A stretch of DNA of 64,000 nt from CAWUEX02 sp963921305. GTDB taxonomy: Bacteria > Pseudomonadota > Alphaproteobacteria > Rhodospirillales > Rhodospirillaceae. Both the position numbers and the translations under genes were made by a program. Numbering within the stretch: position 1 is the first letter of the stretch; each line of letters opens with the position of its first letter. Below the pieces are notes generated by a model that was not told the DNA's origin, searched no databases, and saw only the letters and a list, made by a program, of their open reading frames with translations. Shown here in pieces: positions 36,790 through 46,251 of the stretch. Where the stretch lies: contig CAWUEX030000002.1 of NCBI GenBank assembly GCA_963921305.4, positions 2,604,001 to 2,668,000 on the forward strand, read 5' to 3'.

Positions 36790-39129
36790 ATGTCGTCTCC
36801 CGATAGTTCAGATCCTTTTGCCCTTGATGAGGGGGTGGAAGCCGCTCCGCCGTCTCCCGCGGCAGCCTCTCCCGAGCCTCCGCTTTGGCTCACCTCGCTC
36901 AACCCCGAGCAGCGCCAGGCGGTCGAGACCACCGAAGGCCCGGTGCTGGTCCTGTCCGGCGCGGGCACGGGCAAGACCCGGGTGCTGACCACCCGGCTGG
37001 CCTACATCATCGGCAAGCGCCTGGCTCAGCCGTGGCAAATCCTGGCTGTGACCTTCACCAACCGCGCAGCACGGGAAATGCGTGAGCGGGTCGCCGAACT
37101 GGTCGGGCCCATGGCGGAACAGATGTGGCTCGGCACCTTCCATGCGCTCGGCGTGAAAATCCTGCGCAAGCATGGCGAGCTGGTCGGCTTGAAATCCAAC
37201 TTCACCATTCTCGACAGTGACGATCAGATCCGCCTGCTCAAACAGGTGATGGAGGTCGACGGCATCGACCATAAGAAGTGGCCGGCGCAGATGGTGCTGG
37301 CCGTCATTCAGCGCTGGAAAGACAAAGGCCTGACGCCGGATAAGGTGACCAGCGCCATGGCCGGCGATCTTGCCGCCGGACGTGCCATTGAGTTGTACCG
37401 GGCCTATCAGGACCGCCTGACCACCCTGAACGCGGCTGACTTTGGCGATCTGCTGCTGCACTGCCTGACGCTGTTTCAAACCCAGCCAGATGTGTTGGCC
37501 GAGTATCAGAACAAGTTCCGCTACATCCTGGTGGACGAGTATCAGGACACCAACGTGGCGCAATATCTGTGGCTGCGTCTGTTAACCCAAAAGCACCGCA
37601 ATCTCTGCTGTGTTGGTGACGACGATCAGTCGATCTACTCCTGGCGCGGCGCCGAAGTGGGTAACATCCTGCGTTTCGAAAAGGATTTCGAGGACGCCAA
37701 GGTCATCCGCTTGGAACGCAACTACCGCTCAACGCCGAGCATTCTGGCCGCCGCCTCACACCTGATCGATCACAACGAAGACCGCTTGGGTAAAACCCTC
37801 AAGACCGCCCATGAAGACGCCGCCGAGCCTGGCGCGCCGGTGACCGTGCGCGGCGTGTGGGACGGACCGGAGGAAGCGCGCTGGGTGGTCGATGAAATCG
37901 AAGCGCTGCAGACCAAGGGCGTCAACCTGTCGACCATGGCGATCCTCGTGCGCGCCGGTTTTCAGATGCTGGAATTCGAAGAGCGCTTCATCACCACCGG
38001 TGTGCCCTACCGCGTGGTCGGCGGTCCGCGTTTTTATGAGCGGTTGGAGATCCGCGACGCCATCGCCTACCTGCGCTGCATTCACACGCCGACGGACGAT
38101 CTCGCGTTTGAGCGCATCGTCAACAAGCCCAAGCGCGGCATTGGCGAGACCTCGGTGCAGAAAATTCACGTGTATGCCCGCGCCACCGGGATCAGTCTGA
38201 TGGAAGCGGCGGTGCAGATCGTCGACACCGATGAGCTGCGCGGTCAGACCCGTAAGAGCCTCGCCACCTTGATCGGCGACATGGCCCGCTGGCGTACCTT
38301 GCGCGAAGGCATGACCCCCGCCGACCTCGCCGCGCAAGTTTTGGACGAGTCCGGCTACACCGAGATGTGGCAACGCGACACCTCGCCGGAAGCGCCGGGG
38401 CGTCTGGAAAACCTCAAGGAATTCGTCGGCGGTCTGGAAGAATGGGACACCATCGGCGCGTTCTTGGAACACGTCAGCCTGGTGATGGAGAACGACTCTC
38501 AGGCTGGCGGTGATGCGGTCACGGTGATGACGCTGCATGCGGCCAAGGGGCTCGAATTCGACACCGTGTTTCTGCCCGGCTGGGAGGAGGAAATCTTCCC
38601 CCATCGCCGGGCGCTGGATGACGGGGGTAACGCGGCGCTGGAAGAGGAACGCCGCTTGGCTTACGTCGGCGTCACCCGGGCGCGTAAGAAGGTGTTTGTC
38701 TCCTATGCTGCCAATCGCCGCGTCTATAACCAATGGCAGGCCAGTCTGCCCTCACGCTTTATCTCCGAACTGCCGGACGATCACATTGAACAGGTCGCCG
38801 ACAGCGGTTTGATGGGCTCCTTTGGCGGCTACGACCAGGGCGACGGGTTTTCCGATGGCGCCGGGAGTGGATGGTCGCAGCCGGGCTGGACCTCCCGCGC
38901 GCGCAACAGCATGCAGCGGCAGGCCAACCGCAATGCCCAGACGATCGACGGCGACGGCTGGCAGGTCGAGCCGCGCGCCGCCGGGGGTGACTTCGCCGTC
39001 GGCCAGCGCATTTTCCATCAGAAGTTCGGCTACGGCATCATTGAGGATGTCGACGACACCCGTCTCGACATCGCCTTTGAAAAAGCGGGGCAGAAAAAAG
39101 TCCTGTCGAGCTTCGTCGAGCCCGCGTAG
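36790..39129 (+). CDS. uvrD: UvrD/PcrA-type ATP-dependent DNA helicase
   Basis: A 779-residue superfamily 1A helicase that unwinds DNA 3' to 5' in excision and mismatch repair and clears recombinases. Motifs run in order: LNPEQRQAVE (Q motif), SGAGTGKTRVL (Walker A), VTFTNRAAREM, LVDEYQDTN (Walker B), GDDDQSIYSWRGA, RLERNYRS, VTVMTLHAAKGLEFD and YVGVTRARKKV. The C-terminal tail (from about 700) is Gly-rich and ends in a Tudor-like segment, GQRIFHQKFGYGIIEDVD, that binds RNA polymerase in PcrA-type enzymes. The ATG at 36790 is preferred although no good ribosome site is seen; a TTG at 36733 is an alternative. Confidence 0.93.
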   Translation: MSSPDSSDPFALDEGVEAAPPSPAAASPEPPLWLTSLNPEQRQAVETTEGPVLVLSGAGTGKTRVLTTRLAYIIGKRLAQPWQILAVTFTNRAAREMRERVAELVGPMAEQMWLGTFHALGVKILRKHGELVGLKSNFTILDSDDQIRLLKQVMEVDGIDHKKWPAQMVLAVIQRWKDKGLTPDKVTSAMAGDLAAGRAIELYRAYQDRLTTLNAADFGDLLLHCLTLFQTQPDVLAEYQNKFRYILVDEYQDTNVAQYLWLRLLTQKHRNLCCVGDDDQSIYSWRGAEVGNILRFEKDFEDAKVIRLERNYRSTPSILAAASHLIDHNEDRLGKTLKTAHEDAAEPGAPVTVRGVWDGPEEARWVVDEIEALQTKGVNLSTMAILVRAGFQMLEFEERFITTGVPYRVVGGPRFYERLEIRDAIAYLRCIHTPTDDLAFERIVNKPKRGIGETSVQKIHVYARATGISLMEAAVQIVDTDELRGQTRKSLATLIGDMARWRTLREGMTPADLAAQVLDESGYTEMWQRDTSPEAPGRLENLKEFVGGLEEWDTIGAFLEHVSLVMENDSQAGGDAVTVMTLHAAKGLEFDTVFLPGWEEEIFPHRRALDDGGNAALEEERRLAYVGVTRARKKVFVSYAANRRVYNQWQASLPSRFISELPDDHIEQVADSGLMGSFGGYDQGDGFSDGAGSGWSQPGWTSRARNSMQRQANRNAQTIDGDGWQVEPRAAGGDFAVGQRIFHQKFGYGIIEDVDDTRLDIAFEKAGQKKVLSSFVEPA

Positions 39130-39243
39130 CCACCTTCAGTTTTGCGAGAAGCATGTCCCGGCGCGAAAGCGCCCTGAGAGGGGAGAGTTGGGGGAGGGGT
39201 GCGCCCTCGCCACCGGGACTCCGGTTAGCTGACGGGGATCAGA

Positions 39244-39256
39244 AATAACCGGTTAC
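39244..39256. repeat. Palindrome-containing 13-bp repeat, copy 2
   Basis: An exact copy of AATAACCGGTTAC from 36768-36780, 115 bases behind the uvrD stop and about 330 before prmA. Together the copies bracket uvrD. Confidence 0.4.
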
Positions 39257-39395
39257 TTTGACGTGCGTCCCACCGTTTGATGGGTTATTGCCGTATTTAC
39301 GTCGTCATCGCACATTTGGATTAATGCGCTCCGCCGATTTGGCACGGGGCGCGGGGTTTCGTCCTCCGCCGACGACGAAAAAACCTTAGGCGGTA

Positions 39396-39401
39396 TATAA
39401 T
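39396..39401 (+). promoter_or_regulatory. Possible -10 element upstream of prmA
   Basis: A perfect TATAAT in the AT-rich part of the intergenic region, about 190 bases before prmA. No good -35 hexamer is seen at the right spacing, so the call is weak. Confidence 0.3.
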
Positions 39402-39588
39402 TCAATGACTTAGCCATAATTCACTGCTTTGTTTACGCGGCCGGCATACCGGCCTCTTGCTATAAATACGCGTCTCCACCCCATATGGTTCGGTCACAGA
39501 ATTGAGAGTAGGCCTTGATCCGCATGACTGATCCGCGCCCACCGCATGCCCTTACAACGCATCGCAACTGCGGTGCCGGAGAGGCTCA

Positions 39589-40524
39589 ATGATGTGGTCG
39601 GTGTCCATCACCGTGCCCGCCGCCGCTGTGGACCGGTTCAGCCGCGTGTTGGAAGACGTCTCCGCGGCGCTGTCGTCCTTCGAGATACCGGAAGATGACC
39701 CGCTCGCCCCAGCCAAACTTTGGCAGATGGATTACTTGTTTGCCGTGTCCGTACCCGATGACGTTCTACAGGCGGCGTTCCGTGACGCGGCTGCGGACAG
39801 CGGCATCCCAGAGCCGCGCTACATCAAGAGGGACGTGCCCGACACCGACTGGCTGGCTGCCACGGCCTCGGCCTTTCCGCCGCTGCCGATCGGGCGGTTT
39901 TGGGTTCACGGCCGTCACCATGCCGGTGCAGTGCCCGCCGGCCGCCTGCCGCTGCAAATCGACGCGGCGACGGCCTTCGGCACCGGTGAGCATGCCACCA
40001 CCCACGGCTGTTTGTTGGCGTTGGGGGCGCTGGCCAAACGTCCCGATGTACGGGCGCGGCTGGCGCGCACCGGTCCGGTGAGTGTGCTTGATGTCGGCTG
40101 CGGCACCGGCATTTTGGCTTTCGCCGCGGCACGGCTGTGGCCGGTGCAGGTGCTGGCGACGGACATCGACGCTGAAGCCGTGCGCGTTGCCACGGATGCG
40201 GCGCGGATCAATGGCCTGCACCACCGGGTGCGGTTTAAAATCGCCGACGGCACGGCCCACCGCTCGGTCCGCCGTCACGCACCCTACGCGATCATCACGG
40301 CTAACATCCTCGCCCGCCCGCTCGTCCGTTTCGCCCCCGGCCTGTCGCGTCTGCTCGCCCCCGGCGGGCATCTCATTCTCTCTGGGCTTCTCACCAGCCA
40401 GGTGCCTTTGGTCGCCAATGCCTACCGTGCCCAAGGCCTGGTCCGCGCGCGGGTGACATCCCGCAATGCCTGGGCGACTTTGATGCTTAAACGTGAGACG
40501 AACGGGCGTTTTCTAAGTCATTGA
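39589..40524 (+). CDS. prmA: Ribosomal protein L11 methyltransferase
   Basis: A 311-residue SAM-dependent methyltransferase of the PrmA family, which trimethylates ribosomal protein L11. The signature GTGEHATTHGCLLAL (131-145) is followed by the SAM motif DVGCGTGILAFAAARL from 168 and ITANILARPL, the NxL-type catalytic region. The N-terminal substrate-recognition domain is about 110 residues. GGAGAGG lies in front; the first two codons are both ATG, so the start may be at 39592. An aminopeptidase P gene follows after 34 bases and is probably in the same operon. Confidence 0.92.
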   Translation: MMWSVSITVPAAAVDRFSRVLEDVSAALSSFEIPEDDPLAPAKLWQMDYLFAVSVPDDVLQAAFRDAAADSGIPEPRYIKRDVPDTDWLAATASAFPPLPIGRFWVHGRHHAGAVPAGRLPLQIDAATAFGTGEHATTHGCLLALGALAKRPDVRARLARTGPVSVLDVGCGTGILAFAAARLWPVQVLATDIDAEAVRVATDAARINGLHHRVRFKIADGTAHRSVRRHAPYAIITANILARPLVRFAPGLSRLLAPGGHLILSGLLTSQVPLVANAYRAQGLVRARVTSRNAWATLMLKRETNGRFLSH

Positions 40525-40558
40525 ATCTCCGGCACCGTCCCCGTAGCTTGAGCCCACC

Positions 40559-42397
40559 ATGACACCCGATACCGCACATGATCCGGTCGACCTGCTGTCC
40601 GCCGCCGAGCGTCTGACGCGCCTGCGCGCGCAGTTGGCGGAGGCGGGCGTTGACGGTGTTATCGTGCCGCAAGGCGACGAATTCCAGGGCGAGTTCGTCG
40701 CGCCCTATGCGGAGCGTCTTGCCTGGCTGACCGGCTTCACCGGCTCGGCCGGTGTGGCCGTGGTGTTGCAGGACAAGGCGGCGCTGTTTGTCGATGGCCG
40801 CTACACCTTACAGGTGCGCGACCAAACGGATGAGTCCCTCTATGAATTCCGGCACCTGATCGATCACCCGCCGTCTAAGTGGATCAAGGACACCCTGCAG
40901 GCCGGGCAATCGCTCGGCTACGATCCGCATCTGTTTACGCCAGATCAACTCAAACGCCTGCGCGAGGCCTGTGAGAAAGCGGGCGGCACCTTGGTGCCCC
41001 TGGCCGTCAATCCCGTTGACGCGGTGTGGACCACACAGCCGCCGCGCCCGCGCGCGCCCGTCAAGGTGCAGCCGCTGGACCTGGCCGGGCAAAGCCACGC
41101 GGATAAGCGCGCGGCCATCGCCAAAACCCTTCAGGCCGACACCTACGACGCTTATTTGATCACCGCCACGGACTCTTTGTGCTGGCTGCTCAATGTGCGC
41201 GGCGGCGACATCGAGTTCACCCCACTGGTGCTGGCCACGGCGCTGCTGTTCGAAGATGGCCGGCTCACCTTATTTATCGACGATGCCAAGCTCACGCCGG
41301 ACGTGCGCGCGCATCTGGGCGACGACATCACCCTTGCGCCCGCCGATGGACTGGGGGCTGCGATCGACGCGTTGAGCGGCGAAGCCGGCCGCATCGCCGT
41401 CGACAAGGCGACCGTGTCGCAATGGGCGGTCGACCGCCTCGAAGCTGCCGGTCTCACCGTGCTGCCGATTGAAGACCCCTGTGCCCTGCCCAAGGCGTGC
41501 AAGAACGATGTCGAGTTGGACGGCATCCGCGCCGCCCATGTGCGCGACGGCGCTGCGTTGACGCGGTTCCTGGCCTGGCTCGACGGCGAAATAGACGCCG
41601 GGCGCACCGTCAGTGAAATCAGCGCCGCGGCTCAACTGGAAGAGTTCCGCCGTGCCGACAACATGTTTCAGGGCCCAAGTTTCCCCACCATCGCCGGGGC
41701 GGGGGCCAATGGCGCCATCGTCCATTACCGCTCTACGCCGGAAACCGACGCCGCTGTTGCGCCGGACATGCTGTTTCTGGTCGACAGCGGTGGGCAGTAC
41801 CTGGATGGCACCACCGACGTCACCCGCACCATCGCTATCGGCACGCCGACTGCCGAACAAAAACGGCGGTTCACCCAAGTGCTCAAGGGCCACATTGCCC
41901 TCGCCATGGCGCGGTTTCCCGAAGGCACGGCGGGCGGCCAGCTGGATACCTTCGCCCGCGCGGCCCTATGGGAAGATGGCGTGGACTACGACCACGGCAC
42001 CGGTCACGGCGTCGGCGCGTACCTGGGTGTGCACGAAGGCCCGCAGCGCATCAGCCGCGCCAGCCTTGGTCCCGCGCTCAAACCGGGCATGGTGATCTCC
42101 AATGAGCCTGGCTACTACAAAACCGGCGCCTATGGCATTCGCATCGAAAACTTGGTTGCCGTGCGTGAAAGTGCCAAGCCCGAGGGCGCGGAGAAGGCGT
42201 TACAGGAATTCGAAACTCTGACCCTTGCCCCCATTGATCTGCGCCTGGTCGACCCAAGCCTGCTCAGCGATGCAGAAAAAGGCTGGCTGAATGGCTATCA
42301 CGCCCGCGTGTGCGAGACGCTGATGCCACTCGTCGGCGATGATGAGGCTGGCGATGACATCGGGCCCTGGCTGACGGACGCCACGCGTCCACTGTAG
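40559..42397 (+). CDS. Aminopeptidase P family protein (M24B, Xaa-Pro)
   Basis: A 612-residue metallopeptidase that removes an N-terminal residue before proline. It has two creatinase-like N-terminal domains and a C-terminal pita-bread domain, the long three-domain form found in many alphaproteobacteria and eukaryotes. All five metal ligands are seen: Asp409 and Asp420 (LVDSGGQYLDGTTDVTRT), His483 (HGTGHGVG), Glu516 (NEPGYY) and Glu530 (RIENL). No signal peptide, so cytoplasmic. It lies 34 bases behind prmA and five bases before an MFS gene, which suggests peptide recycling. Confidence 0.92.
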   Translation: MTPDTAHDPVDLLSAAERLTRLRAQLAEAGVDGVIVPQGDEFQGEFVAPYAERLAWLTGFTGSAGVAVVLQDKAALFVDGRYTLQVRDQTDESLYEFRHLIDHPPSKWIKDTLQAGQSLGYDPHLFTPDQLKRLREACEKAGGTLVPLAVNPVDAVWTTQPPRPRAPVKVQPLDLAGQSHADKRAAIAKTLQADTYDAYLITATDSLCWLLNVRGGDIEFTPLVLATALLFEDGRLTLFIDDAKLTPDVRAHLGDDITLAPADGLGAAIDALSGEAGRIAVDKATVSQWAVDRLEAAGLTVLPIEDPCALPKACKNDVELDGIRAAHVRDGAALTRFLAWLDGEIDAGRTVSEISAAAQLEEFRRADNMFQGPSFPTIAGAGANGAIVHYRSTPETDAAVAPDMLFLVDSGGQYLDGTTDVTRTIAIGTPTAEQKRRFTQVLKGHIALAMARFPEGTAGGQLDTFARAALWEDGVDYDHGTGHGVGAYLGVHEGPQRISRASLGPALKPGMVISNEPGYYKTGAYGIRIENLVAVRESAKPEGAEKALQEFETLTLAPIDLRLVDPSLLSDAEKGWLNGYHARVCETLMPLVGDDEAGDDIGPWLTDATRPL

Positions 42398-42402
42398 CGA
42401 AG

Positions 42403-43617
42403 ATGCAAACCGCCCGATCCCGCGTGGTCCGTCTGCTGCGCGCCAATTACGCGTACACGTTTTTCTACGAATTCATCTTCGGCTACGCGATCTACACCGC
42501 CTACTTCAGCCTGCAAGGGTTAAGCGCCGCCACCATCGGCCTGCTGATGTCCATTTGGGCGTTGAGCATCATCGCACTGGAGCTGCCGTCGGGCGTGCTG
42601 TCCGACCGGTTCAACCGGCGCACGCTGTTGATCGTCGCGCCGCTCATCAAAGCCGGGTGCTTCGCCTGCTGGGCCATGGCCGGCGACGGGTTTTGGCTTT
42701 ACGCCGCGGGTTTCGTGCTGTGGGGCTTCAGCGAGGCGGTGTACTCCGGGTCCAAGGAGGCGGTGCTGTTTGAGCACGTTCATCATCACCGCTACGGCCG
42801 GGTGTATGACAAAGCCTATGGCCGTGAACAGGCCTTCGGTGAGGCCGGCGGGTGGATCGGCATTTTTCTCGGCGGTTTTATCGCCTATGTGGACCTGAAA
42901 CTGGCCCTGTGGGCGTCGGTCGTGCCGTTGGTGTGTGCCGCCTGTGTGGCGTTGACCTTGCCCGATATCCGTCCCACGCCGCCGGCGAAATCTGATCAGG
43001 CCCAACCGGCGCGGGCGTCCAACCTGGCCACCTTTAAAGCCGCCATCGATGACTTTAAGGCCAACGCCCGGCTGCGTTTCCTGTCCGCCTACATCATTCT
43101 CACCGCCACCACGGTCTGGGTGTTCGAGGAGTTCGATCAACTCTACTTCCTTGCCGTCGAGTTGCCGATTTGGGCCTTTGGCGTGGCCGGAGCTGCCGTC
43201 GCGGTGCTACGCATTCCGCTGATGGTCCATGCCCACCGCTTTGCCAAAGTGGGCGGCATCGGCTGGGTGTGCCCAACCCTCGCCGGGGTGCTGTTCCTCA
43301 TCGCCGGCGCGCAGAGTGCGCTCATCTTCATCGTCCCCTTGCTGCTGGTCTACGTGGTGATGACTCCGGTCGAGGTGATCGGCCGGGCCAAGTTCCAAAA
43401 GGCCATGGAGGGCACCAGCCGCGCGACCACAACCTCGGTGCTCAGCCTCGGCATCGAAGTGTTGTCAGCCGTCTTGCTGCTGGCTGTCGGCGTGCTGATC
43501 GAGGCCGCCGGTGTGTTCACCGCGTTTCAGGTCGGCGGAGTCTGCCTTGTGTTGGTCGGGACGTGGGCGTTTTGGCGTGACCGCCGGGGCCAGACCCTTA
43601 GCGATGGCGACGGCTAG
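42403..43617 (+). CDS. MFS transporter
   Basis: A 404-residue major facilitator with about twelve hydrophobic helices. The loop after helix two reads SGVLSDRFNRRTLL, the family G-x3-D-R-x-x-R-R signature. A His-rich stretch (EHVHHHRYGRVYDKAYGRE) lies in the loop after helix four. It begins five bases behind the aminopeptidase stop, so it is likely co-transcribed. Substrate and direction are unknown; sugar-like or drug efflux roles are possible. Confidence 0.85.
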   Translation: MQTARSRVVRLLRANYAYTFFYEFIFGYAIYTAYFSLQGLSAATIGLLMSIWALSIIALELPSGVLSDRFNRRTLLIVAPLIKAGCFACWAMAGDGFWLYAAGFVLWGFSEAVYSGSKEAVLFEHVHHHRYGRVYDKAYGREQAFGEAGGWIGIFLGGFIAYVDLKLALWASVVPLVCAACVALTLPDIRPTPPAKSDQAQPARASNLATFKAAIDDFKANARLRFLSAYIILTATTVWVFEEFDQLYFLAVELPIWAFGVAGAAVAVLRIPLMVHAHRFAKVGGIGWVCPTLAGVLFLIAGAQSALIFIVPLLLVYVVMTPVEVIGRAKFQKAMEGTSRATTTSVLSLGIEVLSAVLLLAVGVLIEAAGVFTAFQVGGVCLVLVGTWAFWRDRRGQTLSDGDG

Positions 43618-43714
43618 CACCGGGTTCGGTCTGTAGCCGGTTGAAGGACGGCGGCGGCGTGGCGGCGCTTCATCTCCTGTGCCATCCTAACTCACTGATT
43701 GCAGGAGACGCGCC

Positions 43715-45130
43715 ATGACCAATCCCTTCGTTCCCGACATCGACCGCCGTGACTTCTTTGCCGGACTTGCCGCCGGGGGTGCTGGCATGCTCGGCGCCAC
43801 CATGCTGGGCGGCAAGGAGGCGCACGCCAACTGGGGGCTGATCGCGCCGGGGCCGGTGCCCGGAGAAGCGTTCGACGGGCGGCTGCTCGTCAACAAGCCG
43901 CGCGCCTATGAGGTAATGGAGCGCGAGGGGATCGACGGCATCGTCGCCCTCAACCCAGTCAATGTGTTCTACCTCGGCAACTACTTTTCCTACGAACTGC
44001 AGAAGCTGCGCGCCATTCCCAGCTTCGCCGTTATGCCGCGCGACCCTGACAAGCCGTCGTTCCTGGTGGTCGCAAGCTCGGACCTGTGGTTCATCGCCAA
44101 CGGCGACCGTGAGTATCCGGAAATCATCCCTTACGGCGCGCCCGGCAGCTGGGAGGACTACCGCAATCCCGAACTGTGGAGTCAGGAGCCCGACACCCGC
44201 AGCTTCGGCCGCCTGCCCGAAAACGCCGATGGCTTCACCGAGATTGAAAAGGGCTGGTACGAGCTGGAAAAACGCTGGGAGAGCGGCAAGGCGCCGACGC
44301 CCGAGTGGGGATTGGTACGCGCTTTAAAGGAAGCCGGTCTGATCAACGGCAAGATCGCCTGCGACGACATGCGCATCGCCGACATCCTCAACACCTTGGG
44401 GCAAACATCTGTCACCTGCGTGCCCGGTGACAACACCTTCCGCAAGATCCGCATGATCAAATCGGATGTGGAGCTCGCTCACATGCGCCGCATCGCCAGG
44501 GTCAATCAGGACGCCTGCATGGCCATGCTGTCACAGATCGAGCTGGGCATGACCAAGGCCGACATCGACACTCTGTTCATGGTCGAAGCCGCCAGGCGCG
44601 GCGCCAAGGCCATGTGGATTGCCTCTGGTACCATCGGCGGTTTCCGTCACGGCGAGGTCGTAGAGGGGCAAGCGATGATGGTCGACGCTGTCAGCCAGAT
44701 TAACTACTACCACGGCGACTTCGGCCGCACTTGGTGCGTCGGCGAGCCGCCCAAGGAACTGCAGGAGCGCATCCGCCTCACGCGCCTCGCCCGCGACGTG
44801 GCGCACGAGACCCTCCGCCCGGGCATGGCGTACTCCGAACTGCGCGCCACCGTCACCGATGCGGTCAAGAAGGCCAGCGCGACGGGCTGGACCATGGGGG
44901 TCGGGCCGCACTCGGTCGGGCTGCAGCACACCGATCAGGCCTACCGCGATGACCTGCCCTTCGTCGTCAGCGACGATCATGTGTTTCAGGAAAACATGAC
45001 CCTGACCATTGATCTGCCCAATGTCGAAATCGGCTGGGGCGCGACCCACCTGGAAGACCTGGTTCTGGTCACTAAAGACGGCTTTGAGCCCCTCGGCGAC
45101 ATGTCGCTCGATCCGCTGGTGGTGCTGTAG
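43715..45130 (+). CDS. M24 family (Xaa-Pro peptidase-like) protein with Tat signal
   Basis: A 471-residue protein of the M24 pita-bread family with an N-terminal twin-arginine signal (IDRRDFFAGLAAGGAGML), so probably exported folded with its metals. The creatinase-like N-domain is about 55-245. Metal-site residues are Asp324, Asp335, His399 and Glu447, but the expected glutamate at 433 is Asp (LTIDLPNVEIG), so activity or metal content may differ. GCAGGAGA precedes the ATG. A 97-base gap separates it from the MFS gene. It could process proline peptides in the periplasm or act on another C-N bond. Confidence 0.85.
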   Translation: MTNPFVPDIDRRDFFAGLAAGGAGMLGATMLGGKEAHANWGLIAPGPVPGEAFDGRLLVNKPRAYEVMEREGIDGIVALNPVNVFYLGNYFSYELQKLRAIPSFAVMPRDPDKPSFLVVASSDLWFIANGDREYPEIIPYGAPGSWEDYRNPELWSQEPDTRSFGRLPENADGFTEIEKGWYELEKRWESGKAPTPEWGLVRALKEAGLINGKIACDDMRIADILNTLGQTSVTCVPGDNTFRKIRMIKSDVELAHMRRIARVNQDACMAMLSQIELGMTKADIDTLFMVEAARRGAKAMWIASGTIGGFRHGEVVEGQAMMVDAVSQINYYHGDFGRTWCVGEPPKELQERIRLTRLARDVAHETLRPGMAYSELRATVTDAVKKASATGWTMGVGPHSVGLQHTDQAYRDDLPFVVSDDHVFQENMTLTIDLPNVEIGWGATHLEDLVLVTKDGFEPLGDMSLDPLVVL

Positions 45131-45231
45131 GTCCGCACACACGCGCTTATCGGAGCGAGTACTCCCCGCTTGGGTCCGCCTCTGGGTTGCTGTAGCGTGA
45201 GAGCTGCACACGGGGGAATAAGAGGGATCAC

Positions 45232-46248
45232 ATGAGCGAGCCAAACGCGGGAGCCAGCGAGCCCGGACCCTGGGGGCAGGGGGCCAGCCGATCCTTGATG
45301 GCTGGCGCCGGCGCGGCATCAGGCACCACCTACGGCCTCGACTACGATGGCCGTCTCGGGCGCGTCTACGCCATCTGGCTGCTTAATCTGGTGCTCAACA
45401 TCGTCACCCTGGGCATCTATTCCTTCTGGGGCAAGACCCGCATCCGCCGCTACATCGCCCGCAGTTTCACCCTGCGGGGCGACCGCTTTGAATACATCGG
45501 CACGGGCGGGGAGCTGTTCCGCGGCTTTCTCAAAGCCCTGCCCATCATCATCCTGGTCTACGCGCCGCTGATCATTTGGCCGCCTGAGGTCTATCCGATT
45601 ACCAATCTGCTGTTCATCGTCATCTTCTATCTCATCGGTGTGGCGATTTACGCGGCGCTGCGCTACCGCATGACCCGCACCGTGTGGCGCGGCATCCGTG
45701 GGTATCTGTCCGGATCGGCCTTTAAGTACGGCGCCATTGTCTTCGGCTACGGCCTGTTGTCACTCGTCTCTCTCGGCCTACTCATTCCCATTGGCGATCG
45801 CGCCCGCCTGAAGTACCAGATGGGCCACATGTGGTTCGGCAACACCCAGGCGGTGTTCGACCCCCGCGAAGAGGGCCTGTGGCCGACCCATCTCATCACC
45901 TGGTTTCTGGTGCCGTTTACCCTCGGCTTGTCGCGCATCTGGTACCGCGCCGCGGTGTTCCGCTTTCAGATGAACAACCTGGCCATCGCCGGGGTGAAGC
46001 TGCGCGCGCACCCGTCCGGCGGACAGCTGTTCTGGCTGGTGGCGGTGAACGCGCTGATCATCATTTTCACCCTCGGGTTCGGCATGCCCATCGCAACCCA
46101 GCGCAACATGAACTACATCGCCCGCCATGTGTCCTTCGAAGGCGACTTCGACGCCGCCGTAACGCAGGTCCAGCAATCGCTCGAGGCCCTAAATACGTCG
46201 GGCGAGGGCCTCGACGGCGCCCTCGGTCTCGACAGCGGTCTGTTCTAG
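45232..46248 (+). CDS. DUF898 family membrane protein
   Basis: A 338-residue inner-membrane protein of the DUF898 (YjgN) family, function unknown. The two halves are related: GRVYAIWLLNLVLNIVTLGIYSFWGKTRIRRY early and TWFLVPFTLGLSRIWYRAAVFRFQ later, with about six membrane helices. The N-terminal 35 residues are Gly/Ala-rich and low in complexity. The next gene, an M48 metalloprotease, starts three bases after its stop, so the two should be made together and may work together at the membrane. Confidence 0.85.
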   Translation: MSEPNAGASEPGPWGQGASRSLMAGAGAASGTTYGLDYDGRLGRVYAIWLLNLVLNIVTLGIYSFWGKTRIRRYIARSFTLRGDRFEYIGTGGELFRGFLKALPIIILVYAPLIIWPPEVYPITNLLFIVIFYLIGVAIYAALRYRMTRTVWRGIRGYLSGSAFKYGAIVFGYGLLSLVSLGLLIPIGDRARLKYQMGHMWFGNTQAVFDPREEGLWPTHLITWFLVPFTLGLSRIWYRAAVFRFQMNNLAIAGVKLRAHPSGGQLFWLVAVNALIIIFTLGFGMPIATQRNMNYIARHVSFEGDFDAAVTQVQQSLEALNTSGEGLDGALGLDSGLF

Positions 46249-46251
46249 TCC

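Larger units (their letters stand above)
39130..39588. other. Long intergenic region between uvrD and prmA
   Basis: This 459-base stretch has no supportable coding frame. It holds a GNRA-loop hairpin (39160-39173, GGCGC-GAAA-GCGCC) without a T run, copy 2 of the 13-bp repeat (39244-39256), an AT-rich part with a perfect TATAAT at 39396-39401, and a GGCCGG-CATA-CCGGCC hairpin (39439-39454). It probably contains the prmA promoter and leader. Confidence 0.5.

Noticed and set aside
39160..39173. GGCGC-GAAA-GCGCC hairpin behind uvrD as a terminator
   Set aside because: The stem is short and is followed by purines, not a T run, so it is not a rho-independent terminator.
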